64,000 nucleotides of DNA from an uncultured Phycisphaerales bacterium (GTDB taxonomy: Bacteria; Planctomycetota; Phycisphaerae; WQYP01). A program made the translations under genes and the position numbers. Below the pieces are notes generated by a model that saw only the letters and a program-made list of their open reading frames with translations, made no database searches and was not told the origin of the DNA. Shown here piece by piece: positions 33,194 to 41,651 of this stretch (positions within the stretch are counted from its first letter, which is position 1; each line of letters starts with the position of its first letter). The stretch spans positions 158,277-222,276 of the forward strand of contig CAIMWO010000062.1 in the NCBI GenBank assembly GCA_903845195.1. Direction: 5' to 3'.

Positions 33194-35395
33194 ATGAGCA
33201 GAAACATTTTGTTGTACGAATTGAGACGATTGAACGTGATGCACAGTTCCCTTTTTGCAACCAGTCCTTCTCGGGCGAGCGAGTGTGAACTCGGCTCGCC
33301 GCGCGCCACGCGCACGGTGGGGTGGTGGATACTAGCGCTCATCGCGCTGGTCGCGGTCGGCACATACATCAATGCCGTGCCCAACGGCTTTGCCCTCGAT
33401 GACCTCGCCATCGTCTACGCCAATCCCAGCGTCAAACATCTCGAGTGGACCGCCATCTGGTCGCAGAATTACTGGCCCGCCGAAGAGGCACCGCCGGATG
33501 TGCTCTATCGCCCGCTGACCATCTGGAGTTACCTGGTCAATCAGACCCTCGCGCCCGGCGCCGCATGGACGTTTCACCTGACCAACGTGGCCCTGCACGC
33601 CGTAGTCTGCGTCATGGTGGCTCTGCTGGCCTGGCGATTCTTCCATCGGCGCTCGGTGGCCTTCCTTTCCGGACTGCTTTTCGCCGTGCATCCGATTCAC
33701 TCCGAAGTCGTCGCCAATACCGTCGGACGCGCCGAATTGCTCGCGGCCATCTGGTCGCTGGCGGCCATGCTCGTGCTCCTGCCCCAAGGAGACATCATGA
33801 CCATGCCAGCCAAGCCCCGCGCCCTCTGGCATGGTTGGCTGGTGGCGGCATGCTTTCTGCTGGCAATGCTCTGCAAAGAAACGCCCGCCGCACTGGTCGG
33901 CGCCATCGTCATCTATGACCTCTGGCGCTGGTCGCACTGGTCGAAAGACCTTCGCCCCCGCTTCTGGCGGTTCGTCGGATCGCAGACGTGGCGCTATTAC
34001 CTCCCCGGCATGACGGCGTTTGGCGTCTACCTCGCAATGCGCATTCACGCCACCGGCCTATTCGCCCAAATCGGCGGCATCCATCCGGTGGTCAACCTGC
34101 TAATCCTCGCCACACCCTTGGAGCGCCTCCTGACGCCCTTCATGCTCCTGGCGAAATACCTCGGCTTGATGGCCTGGCCCGTGACGCTGTCAGCAGATTA
34201 TTCCGCGCCGTCGATTATGCCGTCGGGAAATCCGCTGAACCCGGGCGTGGCCGCGGGATTGCTCATCGTGTCGCTCGCCGTCCTTTTGGCCGTCCGATAC
34301 CGTCGCCAGGCGCCGCGGATCGTGCTCCTGGCCGGACTCTTCGTCTGCTCCTATGCCCTGGTCGCGAATTTCCTGCGCATCGGCACGATCTTCGGCGAAC
34401 GACTCTTCTACTGGCCCAGCGTCTTCGTCACCATCGCCGCGGCCGTCGCCATGATGGCGGCGTGGCGCCATTTTTCGACCATGTCCGCCGCGCGCGTCTG
34501 GCAAACCGCCGCCGTCTCGGTCCTGACTCTGGCCGTCGTCGCCATGGGCTATCGCACTGTGATTCGTAATACCGATTGGCAGGACAACATCCCTCTGGCC
34601 ATCGCCACGGCACGGGACAACCCCAACTCCGCCAAGGCCTGCTCCTGGGCCGGTATGGTCCTCGTGACCAATACCGATGATCGCAAGATGAACGACTTCG
34701 GCGAAGTTCTTCTTAATCGCTCGATCGAACTGTATCCGGAATACGGACAGAGCTATTTCGAACTCGCCAAGTACTGCGGCCGCCAGCATCGCTTTGCCGA
34801 ATCCGTCATCTATCTGACGCACGCGGCACGCTGGAGCGGCGGCACACGGGAAATGCGCATCTCCTTAAAGGGCGTTGCCGAAGATTTGAAGAAACGCCCG
34901 GTCGAAACCTACCTGCCGGCACTGCATGAAAACTTGAAAAATCACCCGGAAGATCCCAGCGCCTACATGGCCATGGGAATGGCGCTCCGGGCGCAAAACC
35001 GGCTCGATGAAGCCCACGAGATGTTCTTCCAGGCGCTCCAGCGCGGCAAAGCTTTCGACGAAGCGGGAATGGAAATGGGCTTGCTCCTCCAGCAGCAGGG
35101 CCGCTTGGCCGAAGCCATCGACATGGTTCGCAAATACGTGATGCGCATTCACATGACTCTCGAAGGCCGCTGCACCCTGGCCGGAATGTTGATGGAAGAA
35201 GACGGCGGCCATAATCCACATGCCCTGGCCGAAGCCGGAATGAATCTCGACAAGGCCCAGGCCATGTCCCCGGGCAATTCCCGCGTGCGCGAATTACGCG
35301 AGCAACTCAAGCGTTTGTCCGCAGCGGTGGTATCGGCGGCAGCGATCCAGGCCAATCGGCCCCAGAGCATGCATCTAGCCGGAGGAGGCGTCTGA
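33194..35395 (+). CDS. GT-C fold membrane glycosyltransferase with C-terminal TPRs (TMTC-like)
   Basis: A 733-aa protein. Residues ~43-480 hold about ten membrane helices. The first external loop after TM1 carries the acidic pair D69-D70 in NGFALDD, the position used for catalysis in GT-C enzymes and in TMTC-type O-mannosyltransferases. Residues ~500-710 contain TPR-like helices (SYFELAKYCGRQHRFAESVIYL, AYMAMGMALRAQNRLDEAHEMFFQAL). It lies between two pilin genes, which suggests glycosylation of pilins or pseudopilins; this is inference. The start is uncertain: 33194 and 33239 are both in frame without a good ribosome site. Confidence 0.85.
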   Translation: MSRNILLYELRRLNVMHSSLFATSPSRASECELGSPRATRTVGWWILALIALVAVGTYINAVPNGFALDDLAIVYANPSVKHLEWTAIWSQNYWPAEEAPPDVLYRPLTIWSYLVNQTLAPGAAWTFHLTNVALHAVVCVMVALLAWRFFHRRSVAFLSGLLFAVHPIHSEVVANTVGRAELLAAIWSLAAMLVLLPQGDIMTMPAKPRALWHGWLVAACFLLAMLCKETPAALVGAIVIYDLWRWSHWSKDLRPRFWRFVGSQTWRYYLPGMTAFGVYLAMRIHATGLFAQIGGIHPVVNLLILATPLERLLTPFMLLAKYLGLMAWPVTLSADYSAPSIMPSGNPLNPGVAAGLLIVSLAVLLAVRYRRQAPRIVLLAGLFVCSYALVANFLRIGTIFGERLFYWPSVFVTIAAAVAMMAAWRHFSTMSAARVWQTAAVSVLTLAVVAMGYRTVIRNTDWQDNIPLAIATARDNPNSAKACSWAGMVLVTNTDDRKMNDFGEVLLNRSIELYPEYGQSYFELAKYCGRQHRFAESVIYLTHAARWSGGTREMRISLKGVAEDLKKRPVETYLPALHENLKNHPEDPSAYMAMGMALRAQNRLDEAHEMFFQALQRGKAFDEAGMEMGLLLQQQGRLAEAIDMVRKYVMRIHMTLEGRCTLAGMLMEEDGGHNPHALAEAGMNLDKAQAMSPGNSRVRELREQLKRLSAAVVSAAAIQANRPQSMHLAGGGV

Positions 35396-35413
35396 ACGCC
35401 AGTCGGTGAATTT

Positions 35414-35944
35414 ATGCAGAAACATGAAACACAATTTTTCCAATCCCGCACACCACGGGGCTTTACCCTGGTGGAGATCCTCATCGTCGTGGTGATCCTG
35501 GGAATACTCGCCGCGATCGCGGTCCCCAAGCTCTCCAACGCCACGCAGGTCGCTCGCGAGGGATCACTCAAGGATAATCTCCGTTTCATGCGGACGCAGA
35601 TCACCGTCTATCGTTCGCAGCACCGCGACGTTTTCCCGGGATTCCCCGCCGGCGATATGTCCCGCGCGCCGACCACCGACGATTTCACCGCACAAATGAC
35701 CCAGTACACGGACGATTTCGGCAACACTTCGGCGACGCAGTCGAACACCTTCAAGTGGGGCCCCTACGTCCCCAAAATGCCCGACAACCCGGTCAATTCA
35801 AAGAATACCGTAAAACTTCTGGGACCGACCGATACGATGACCGCCGATGATTCCACCGGCTGGCTCTACCAGCCGACCACCGGGCTCATGAGTCCGAACG
35901 TCTCCGGCAGCGACTCTGAGGGGCACCCCTATTCCGATTACTGA
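35414..35944 (+). CDS. Type IV pilin / GspG-like pseudopilin
   Basis: A 176-aa prepilin. Leader of 15 residues ending PRG, cleavage before FTLVEILIVVVILGILAAI with Glu at +5. The head contains WGPYVPKMPDNPVNSKNTV, close in pattern to the other pilin (GPYLQQAPVNPANGKS), and ends near GWLYQPTTG. It starts 18 bp after the glycosyltransferase gene, likely co-transcribed with it. Shared architecture suggests the two pilins are paralogues. Confidence 0.93.
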   Translation: MQKHETQFFQSRTPRGFTLVEILIVVVILGILAAIAVPKLSNATQVAREGSLKDNLRFMRTQITVYRSQHRDVFPGFPAGDMSRAPTTDDFTAQMTQYTDDFGNTSATQSNTFKWGPYVPKMPDNPVNSKNTVKLLGPTDTMTADDSTGWLYQPTTGLMSPNVSGSDSEGHPYSDY

Positions 35945-36054
35945 TGTTCGCAAAGACACATAAAATCGAGGCATTCGCGGCCTTGTCAATGCCGTGCTCG
36001 TTTTGTCCGATAGGTAATGCGAGGCAGTGTCATTCTGCTGAGAAAGGAACCGGT

Positions 36055-36327
36055 ATGAAACTTGGCGATCGTTCCGTACGAATTCTGCTGACGATTATCG
36101 CAGTCTTGCTGGCAGCTAATCTGCTGGCGCAGTGGCAACCCGCCGGCCCGCATACGGCCATGGCGGCCGGTAATGCCGCCACCGGCGGACTCCTGGATTC
36201 CGGCGCACAACTCACCGCCATCGACGAGGAACTTCAGGGAGTCAATAAAAAACTCGATAAGCTCCAGACTTACCTGGAGAGCGGCGCGCTGACCGTCAAA
36301 GTCAAAGACGCCAAGAGCGACAAGTAA
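36055..36327 (+). CDS. Small signal-anchored coiled-coil protein upstream of pilM
   Basis: A 90-aa protein starting 6 nt after AAAGGA. Residues ~10-28 are hydrophobic (ILLTIIAVLLAANLLAQW), then a short Ala/Gly linker, then a heptad-like helix (LTAIDEELQGVNKKLDKLQTYLESG) and a Lys-rich end. Likely anchored in the inner membrane with a periplasmic coiled coil. I recognise no family. The position 54 bp before pilM suggests a part of the pilus alignment complex. Confidence 0.75.
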   Translation: MKLGDRSVRILLTIIAVLLAANLLAQWQPAGPHTAMAAGNAATGGLLDSGAQLTAIDEELQGVNKKLDKLQTYLESGALTVKVKDAKSDK

Positions 36328-36381
36328 TCCGCATCCCGGCTCTGCCCGTTTCGCAGGTCCGTGTGGAGGCATCGACGTCCT

Positions 36382-37482
36382 ATGTTCAACTGGTTTGAAC
36401 CAGAAGCTTGTCCGATCGGCATCGACATCGGTACGCACAGCGTCAAGCTGATGCAGTTCCGTCGCCGCAAGGACGAATTGCTTCTTCAAGCCGCCTGCAG
36501 CGTCGATCTGGAGTCTGTCCCGCAGACCGGCAATCAGACCCAGCACCTGGCGGCGGTCATTCGCACGGCGCTGGAAGGCGGAGAGTTCGTCGGCCGTCGC
36601 TGTGTCTTGTCGCTGCCCGCCACCGCCGTGCACACCAAGTCCGTACGCCTGCCGCAGATGCCCGAGGCTGATCTGGCCCAGGCCGTGAAGTGGGAAGCCA
36701 AGGACCGATTCAGTTTTGATCTGGCCGAAGGCCGGCTGGTCTATTTCCTGGCCGGCGAAGTCCGCCGCGGCACCGAGGTCAAGGATGAAGTCCTGCTCTT
36801 TGCCGCCCCGGAAGATGTACTTCGCAGCCATCTGGAAGCCATTCGCTCCGTCAAACTCCAAGCCGATGCGATCGATCTGGCGCCTTGTGCGCTGGTCCGG
36901 TCGTTGCGCCGCGCCATGCCTGTGCAACGTGAGGCGGCCGGCGCCGTCCTCGACGTCGGCTCCGGCGGTTCACAATTCGTAATCTACCTCGATGACCGGA
37001 TTGTGTTCTATAAGTACATCGATATCGGCGGCCGAAAAATCAACGAGGCCATCGCCGCCAAGCTCGGCGTGTCGCTGCAGGAAGCGACCCAGATTCGCCT
37101 GCAACTCGCTTCGCCTGCCGGCAAGGAAGAGGGCGACGAATCGGCGCCGCTCGCCCAGGCCGTCTACGACGCCATGCGCCCGCCGGTGGAAGAACTGGCG
37201 CGCGAACTCGATATGTGCATGCGCTATTACGTCGTTTCTTTCCGCGGCGCACGCTCGGATACCGTCAGCCTTTCCGGCCGCCAGGCGCTATGCCCCCGCC
37301 TTCAGGAAGGTCTCAGCGCCGGCCTCGGCATGCGCGTCGAACCCGCACAACCGCTGCGCAGTGTTGGTGAACTGGGCGACAAAGCCCGTCCCGACCGTTC
37401 CAGCGAATGGGCCGTCGCCGCGGGCCTCAGCCTCTACCCCGTGGACGAAGCCGCCGCCGATCGGAAGGAGGTGGCCGCGTGA
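36382..37482 (+). CDS. pilM: Type IV pilus assembly protein PilM
   Basis: A 366-aa actin-like cytoplasmic ATPase-fold protein that binds the PilN N-terminus. Seen: IGIDIGTHSVKLMQFRR (phosphate 1), LSLPATAVHTKSVRLPQMPEADLAQAVKWEA, LDVGSGGSQFVIYLDDRIVFYKYIDIGGRKINEAIA (phosphate 2) and SLSGRQALCPRLQEGLS. Start MFNWFE at 36382, with GGAGG about 13 nt upstream, somewhat far. Its stop overlaps the GTG start of the next gene. Confidence 0.93.
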   Translation: MFNWFEPEACPIGIDIGTHSVKLMQFRRRKDELLLQAACSVDLESVPQTGNQTQHLAAVIRTALEGGEFVGRRCVLSLPATAVHTKSVRLPQMPEADLAQAVKWEAKDRFSFDLAEGRLVYFLAGEVRRGTEVKDEVLLFAAPEDVLRSHLEAIRSVKLQADAIDLAPCALVRSLRRAMPVQREAAGAVLDVGSGGSQFVIYLDDRIVFYKYIDIGGRKINEAIAAKLGVSLQEATQIRLQLASPAGKEEGDESAPLAQAVYDAMRPPVEELARELDMCMRYYVVSFRGARSDTVSLSGRQALCPRLQEGLSAGLGMRVEPAQPLRSVGELGDKARPDRSSEWAVAAGLSLYPVDEAAADRKEVAA

Positions 37483-38162
37483 AGACCGTCAACCTCCTGC
37501 CCGACTGGTACCTGACCGAAAAGAAACAGCAGAAATCGCTGCACTTGCAGTTCGGCCTGATGCTTCTCCTCATCGCCGTCATGGCGGGATGGCTGTTCGT
37601 GGGACACCAACGGATGGTCGCGTTGCGCCGCCAGGCCGTCGAACGCGAAGCACGCGTGGCTGTCCTTCCGCACAACTTGGCCGAAGAGATTCTCGCTACC
37701 CAAACCGAGATCAAACGCCTCGAAAATCTTCAATTGGCCTATCGCGAATTGGGCAATACCGTCCCCATGTCCGCCGTCGTTCAGCAGATCCAGAACGACT
37801 TGACCCAGGGCATGGCCATCTCACGCGTATCGATCGACGTCCGTCCCGAGCCGGTCAAGGGCTCGGGTTACGTCGGCGACCTGAAAAATCCCCCCAAGTA
37901 CCACGATATGGCGCGCCTCACCGTCGTCGGCGTGGCGCCCAACGACATGCAGATCGCTCAGCTCATCGGCAAAGTCTCCGGCAATCCCCTCTTCACCGAT
38001 GTCTCCCTCAACTACACCCGCACCGAAATCCTTCGCGACTACAACGTCCGCCGTTTTGAAATTCAGATGAACATGGATCTCGACCTTTTGGCCACGGAAG
38101 TGCCGACCGCCAAAACGGAACAACAAGCTCATCGTGGAGAGGGGGCCGACCATGCCGGCTAA
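37479..38162 (+). CDS. pilN: Type IV pilus assembly protein PilN-like
   Basis: A 227-aa inner-membrane protein. GTG start in a GTGA overlap with the pilM stop, preceded by GGAAGGAGG. N-terminal VKTVNLLPDWYLTEKK is the PilM-binding INLLP motif; a helix at ~24-44 crosses the membrane; a coiled coil and a ferredoxin-like periplasmic domain (RLTVVGVAPNDMQIAQLIGKV, FTDVSLNYTRTE) follow. It overlaps the following gene by 11 bases. Confidence 0.88.
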   Translation: MKTVNLLPDWYLTEKKQQKSLHLQFGLMLLLIAVMAGWLFVGHQRMVALRRQAVEREARVAVLPHNLAEEILATQTEIKRLENLQLAYRELGNTVPMSAVVQQIQNDLTQGMAISRVSIDVRPEPVKGSGYVGDLKNPPKYHDMARLTVVGVAPNDMQIAQLIGKVSGNPLFTDVSLNYTRTEILRDYNVRRFEIQMNMDLDLLATEVPTAKTEQQAHRGEGADHAG

Positions 38163-38703
38163 GACGAATAAGAATCCTTCGCGGTTGATGATTTCCTTGG
38201 TGGGTTTCGTGGCCTTGATCGGGGCGTTTGTCGCGTTCGGCCTGCTCCCGCATTTTCGTGAAGTCTCGCGCCTCGAAGCCCGCATTAAAGACTGCGATCA
38301 GCAGCTTTCTACCGCCGCAGCCCAATCGCGCGAACTGCGCGAACACATCAAACGCAAAGACTTCATGTGCCTCGAGGTACGCAACTACGACCGCTTGGTG
38401 CCGGGTAACCAGGACCTCGGCCCGTTTCTGGCGCAACTCTCCCAGGAACTGGACAACGCCGGAATGAAAGACATCACCGTCCGGGCGCTGGCCCCGACCA
38501 TGCTCGGCAAATGCCAGCAATTGCCGATCGAAATTCGCGGCACCGGGTCCTTTGCGCAATTTCATCAGTTCCTGGTCAAACTCGAAAACCTGCCGCGTAT
38601 GAGCTCCGTCAGCAAGATGATGATCGAGTCGGATGCACCGATGACCGGCAAGGTTTCGGTGGAGCTGACGCTGTCGATCTACAACACCAAACCGTCGATG
38701 TGA
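38152..38703 (+). CDS. pilO: Type IV pilus assembly protein PilO-like
   Basis: A 183-aa inner-membrane protein. TM at ~18-37 (ISLVGFVALIGAFVAFGLLP), coiled coil (EVSRLEARIKDCDQQLSTAAAQ), then a ferredoxin-like domain (QLPIEIRGTGSFAQFHQFLVKLENLPRM, VSVELTLSIY). The GTGSFxxFxxFLxxLExLPR pattern is typical of PilO. Start at 38152 inside the end of pilN, with a purine-rich GGAGAGGGGG site. Confidence 0.9.
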   Translation: MPAKTNKNPSRLMISLVGFVALIGAFVAFGLLPHFREVSRLEARIKDCDQQLSTAAAQSRELREHIKRKDFMCLEVRNYDRLVPGNQDLGPFLAQLSQELDNAGMKDITVRALAPTMLGKCQQLPIEIRGTGSFAQFHQFLVKLENLPRMSSVSKMMIESDAPMTGKVSVELTLSIYNTKPSM

Positions 38704-38888
38704 GCACACCGGTGGGGCAGGGGGCGATTCCCGGGCCGTAAGTCACGCGGGGGCGGTCAGATAATGCGCACGCTATCTACCGCAAAAACAGGCTTTTCTC
38801 AGGCTTTGTGAATATTGCCGATCATTGCCAAAGTTTCACGCCATTACATCCGATGATCCATCGGACGCATTCTCAGGATCTCTGCCGC

Positions 38889-39536
38889 ATGACTTTGAGC
38901 CTCGACCAGATTAAAGGCCAATTCGCCCGCAACCGCGGTAAATCGCTGGTTCTCAGCGCGCTGACCGTGGTCATGGTCGTATTCATCGTCAAGGCGGTTT
39001 TGGACATGCACCCCCGCTCCGCCTCCGCGTCCGATCCGTCCCCGGTGGCCGCCGAAAACCTCGTCAAGGCCGAATCACCCACTCAAGTCACCGAGACCGA
39101 GGACCGTATTCGCGAGTCCCAGCGGCTCTGGCAGACGCTCCGCGAGCAACGCGGCCTGGCGCCGGCCGTGGCCTTCACTTTCGATCCCAGCTACTTCTCG
39201 CTGGAACCTTCTCGTCGGGCGGCCCTGGCCGCAGAAGCCGGTTCGAAGACCGAAACGATCGTCGACCGAACTTCCTCGGTCCCCGGTGTGGTCAATGAGG
39301 AAGCCGAGCGGCGCAACCGGATCGCCGCCATTCGCGATCAAGCCAGAGACCTGGTGGTACGCTCCACGGTCGTGGGGTCCAGCAAGCCCATCGCAGTAGT
39401 CAATGAACGTCTCATGTCGGTCGGTGATCATGTCTCGGGATTCGAGATTACCGCCATACGAGCGCGTGAAGTGGAATTCAAAAAGGATGGCATAACGGTA
39501 GCGGTCACGATGGCCGATAAGTCTCGCGGGCAGTAA
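38889..39536 (+). CDS. PilP/GspC-like periplasmic linker protein
   Basis: A 215-aa protein with one membrane helix (residues ~20-37), a variable acidic linker, and a C-terminal domain (VGSSKPIAVVNERLMSVGDHVSGFEITAIRAREVEFKKDGITVAV). That domain has the beta-barrel pattern of the GspC homology region and PilP, which connect inner-membrane parts to the secretin. Start chosen at MTLSLD (38889) after AGGA; an earlier ATG at 38853 is possible. Located between pilO and the secretin gene, as expected. Confidence 0.82.
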   Translation: MTLSLDQIKGQFARNRGKSLVLSALTVVMVVFIVKAVLDMHPRSASASDPSPVAAENLVKAESPTQVTETEDRIRESQRLWQTLREQRGLAPAVAFTFDPSYFSLEPSRRAALAAEAGSKTETIVDRTSSVPGVVNEEAERRNRIAAIRDQARDLVVRSTVVGSSKPIAVVNERLMSVGDHVSGFEITAIRAREVEFKKDGITVAVTMADKSRGQ

Positions 39537-39579
39537 TGAGACGAACCGGACAGACCGCGAAAGTCAAAGGAGACTTCGT

Positions 39580-41580
39580 ATGCGTAATGTGAACAAAATC
39601 TTCGGTACGAGCTGCGTTATTTTTTGCCTTGGAGGGTGGGTCTGTAACGGCTCGGCAATTGCGGGTGACTCCGCCACCGGCCAGAAACAGGCCGCGATCG
39701 ATGCGGCCGTCGCCGCCGCTGCAGCGCCCAGCGCTGCCTCCTCAACGCCGGGCGCCGCAGCCGCATCACCGGGTGCCGCCTCCGCCACCTCTAGCGCCGC
39801 ATCCTCCACTCCCGGTGCCGCCGCCCAGCCCGGCGCCGATTCCTCCACCAACCTCAACTCCGCAGTCGTCAACGTCGGCGCCGACGGCATGGTCGAGCAG
39901 TTCAATGCCCAGGACCTCGACATCAACACCGCTCTCCACTTCCTTTCCCTCCAGTCCAAACGCAACATCATCGCCTCCAAGGAAGTCAAAGGCACCGTTA
40001 CCGCCAATCTCTACAACGTCACCTTCCAGGAAGCCCTCAACGCTGTCCTCGCCCCCAACGGCTTCGACTACATCGAGAAAGGCAACTTCATCTACGTCTA
40101 CACCGCCAAGGAACTCGAAGACATCCGCAAGCGCGAGCGCAAAACCGTCAATAGAATCTACCACCTTAAATACCTCACGGCGCAGGATGCTTCCGTCCTA
40201 CTCAAGCCCCTCATGTCCAGCTCCGGCATCGTCGCCCTGACCCCCGCCGCCATCATCGGCCTGTCCACCGGCATGGCCGACACCGGCGGCATGAACTACG
40301 GCACCGAAGATACGCTGGTCATCAACGACTACCCCGAAAATCTCACCGAAGTCGACAAGGCGCTCAAAGATATCGATGCCCGCCCCCGCCAGGTGCTCAT
40401 CGAAAGCACCATCCTCTCGGCCACCATCAACGAAGATAACGCCCTGGGCATCGACCTCCTCAGCCTCTCCGGCGTCAACCTCCAAACCCTCACCGGCGCC
40501 TCGGCCACCAACCTCCTCCCCGGTGCCAGCAGTTCGTCCACCGGCAGCGGTAGCGGCAGCGGCACCGCCAGCACGCCCGTCTTCGGAAGCACCGGTGCCA
40601 TCAACAACGGCGTTGTGAACGGCAGCCCCATGGGCAACGTCGGCACCGACTTCGCCAGCAAAGTGCCCCAGGGCGGACTCAGCGTCGCCTTCCTCTCGAA
40701 CAGCGTCAGCGTCTTCGTTCGCGCCCTCGAGGAAATCACCGATACCACCATCGTCGCCAATCCCAAGATACTGGCCCTCAACAAACATCATGGCGAAGTC
40801 TTCATCGGGCAGGAAGTCGGCTACAAGACCATCACCACCACGCAGAGCCAGCAACAGGAAACCGTCCAGTTCCTCGATACCGGCACCAAACTCGTCTTCC
40901 GCCCGTTCATCGGCGATGACGGTTACGTCCGCCTCGAGATCCACCCCGAAGATTCCTCGCCGCTGTTCAACAACGGCCTCCCCGGCAAACAGTCCACCGA
41001 AGTTACCAGCAACGTGATGATCAAGGATGGCCGCACCATCGTCATCGGCGGTTTGTTCCGCGAGCAGACCAAGGCCGACCGCAGCCAGGTTCCCGTGATC
41101 GGCAACATCCCCATTCTCGGCGTGCCCTTCCGCCGCACCAGCGACACCACCGAACGCAAGGAAACCATCGTCCTCCTGACTCCCCACATCATCAACGACG
41201 ATACCTCCCTGTATAACGAATCCGAAAAGACCGCCGCGGATGTCAACCGAATGATGCTCGGAAACCGCGCCGGCCTGCAGCCCTGGGGCCGCGACCGCAT
41301 GGCCCAGCTCTGGTACAGCAAGGCTCAGGAAGCGCTGGACTCCGGCAACAAGGACAAGGCCCTCATGTATACCGACTGGGCGCTCAACACCAACCATCAC
41401 TTCATCGATGCCATCAAATTCCGCGAACAACTCACCGGCAAGATGGTCAAGGAAGCTGATGAGAGCAGTCTTCACAGCTTCGTTCAGAACGTGATCCGCG
41501 ACGACAAGGCAACATGTGCCGTCCCCGCCGCTCCGGTGATGGTCCAGGAAGTTCCCGCCACCGCCCCGGCAAGCAAGTAA
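39580..41580 (+). CDS. Secretin (PilQ/GspD family)
   Basis: A 666-aa outer-membrane pore. Signal peptide at residues ~1-29; Ala/Pro/Ser-rich linker (~35-85); N-domain with EQFNAQDLDINTALHFLSLQSKRNIIASKEVKGTVTANLYNVTFQEALNAVL; second N-domain with YHLKYLTAQDASVLLKPLMS; secretin core with ALEEITDTTIVANPKILALN, VFIGQEVGY, RLEIHPE, VMIKDGRTIVIGGLFREQ and VPVIGNIPILGVPFRR; conserved end ETIVLLTPHI. The C-terminal ~110 residues contain a TPR-like helical region and an Ala/Pro-rich end. GGAGACTTCGT precedes the start. Terminator directly downstream. Confidence 0.95.
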   Translation: MRNVNKIFGTSCVIFCLGGWVCNGSAIAGDSATGQKQAAIDAAVAAAAAPSAASSTPGAAAASPGAASATSSAASSTPGAAAQPGADSSTNLNSAVVNVGADGMVEQFNAQDLDINTALHFLSLQSKRNIIASKEVKGTVTANLYNVTFQEALNAVLAPNGFDYIEKGNFIYVYTAKELEDIRKRERKTVNRIYHLKYLTAQDASVLLKPLMSSSGIVALTPAAIIGLSTGMADTGGMNYGTEDTLVINDYPENLTEVDKALKDIDARPRQVLIESTILSATINEDNALGIDLLSLSGVNLQTLTGASATNLLPGASSSSTGSGSGSGTASTPVFGSTGAINNGVVNGSPMGNVGTDFASKVPQGGLSVAFLSNSVSVFVRALEEITDTTIVANPKILALNKHHGEVFIGQEVGYKTITTTQSQQQETVQFLDTGTKLVFRPFIGDDGYVRLEIHPEDSSPLFNNGLPGKQSTEVTSNVMIKDGRTIVIGGLFREQTKADRSQVPVIGNIPILGVPFRRTSDTTERKETIVLLTPHIINDDTSLYNESEKTAADVNRMMLGNRAGLQPWGRDRMAQLWYSKAQEALDSGNKDKALMYTDWALNTNHHFIDAIKFREQLTGKMVKEADESSLHSFVQNVIRDDKATCAVPAAPVMVQEVPATAPASK

Positions 41581-41590
41581 GAAGCTTTCA

Positions 41591-41625
41591 GGCCGGGAAG
41601 CCGACAGGCTTCCCGGCCTCTTTTT
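41591..41625 (+). terminator. Intrinsic terminator after the secretin gene
   Basis: A perfect 12-bp stem (41591-41602 with 41607-41618), loop GACA, then TC and five T. Confidence 0.94.
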
Positions 41626-41651
41626 CTCCCCCTGCGTGAGAGGATTGAGAC

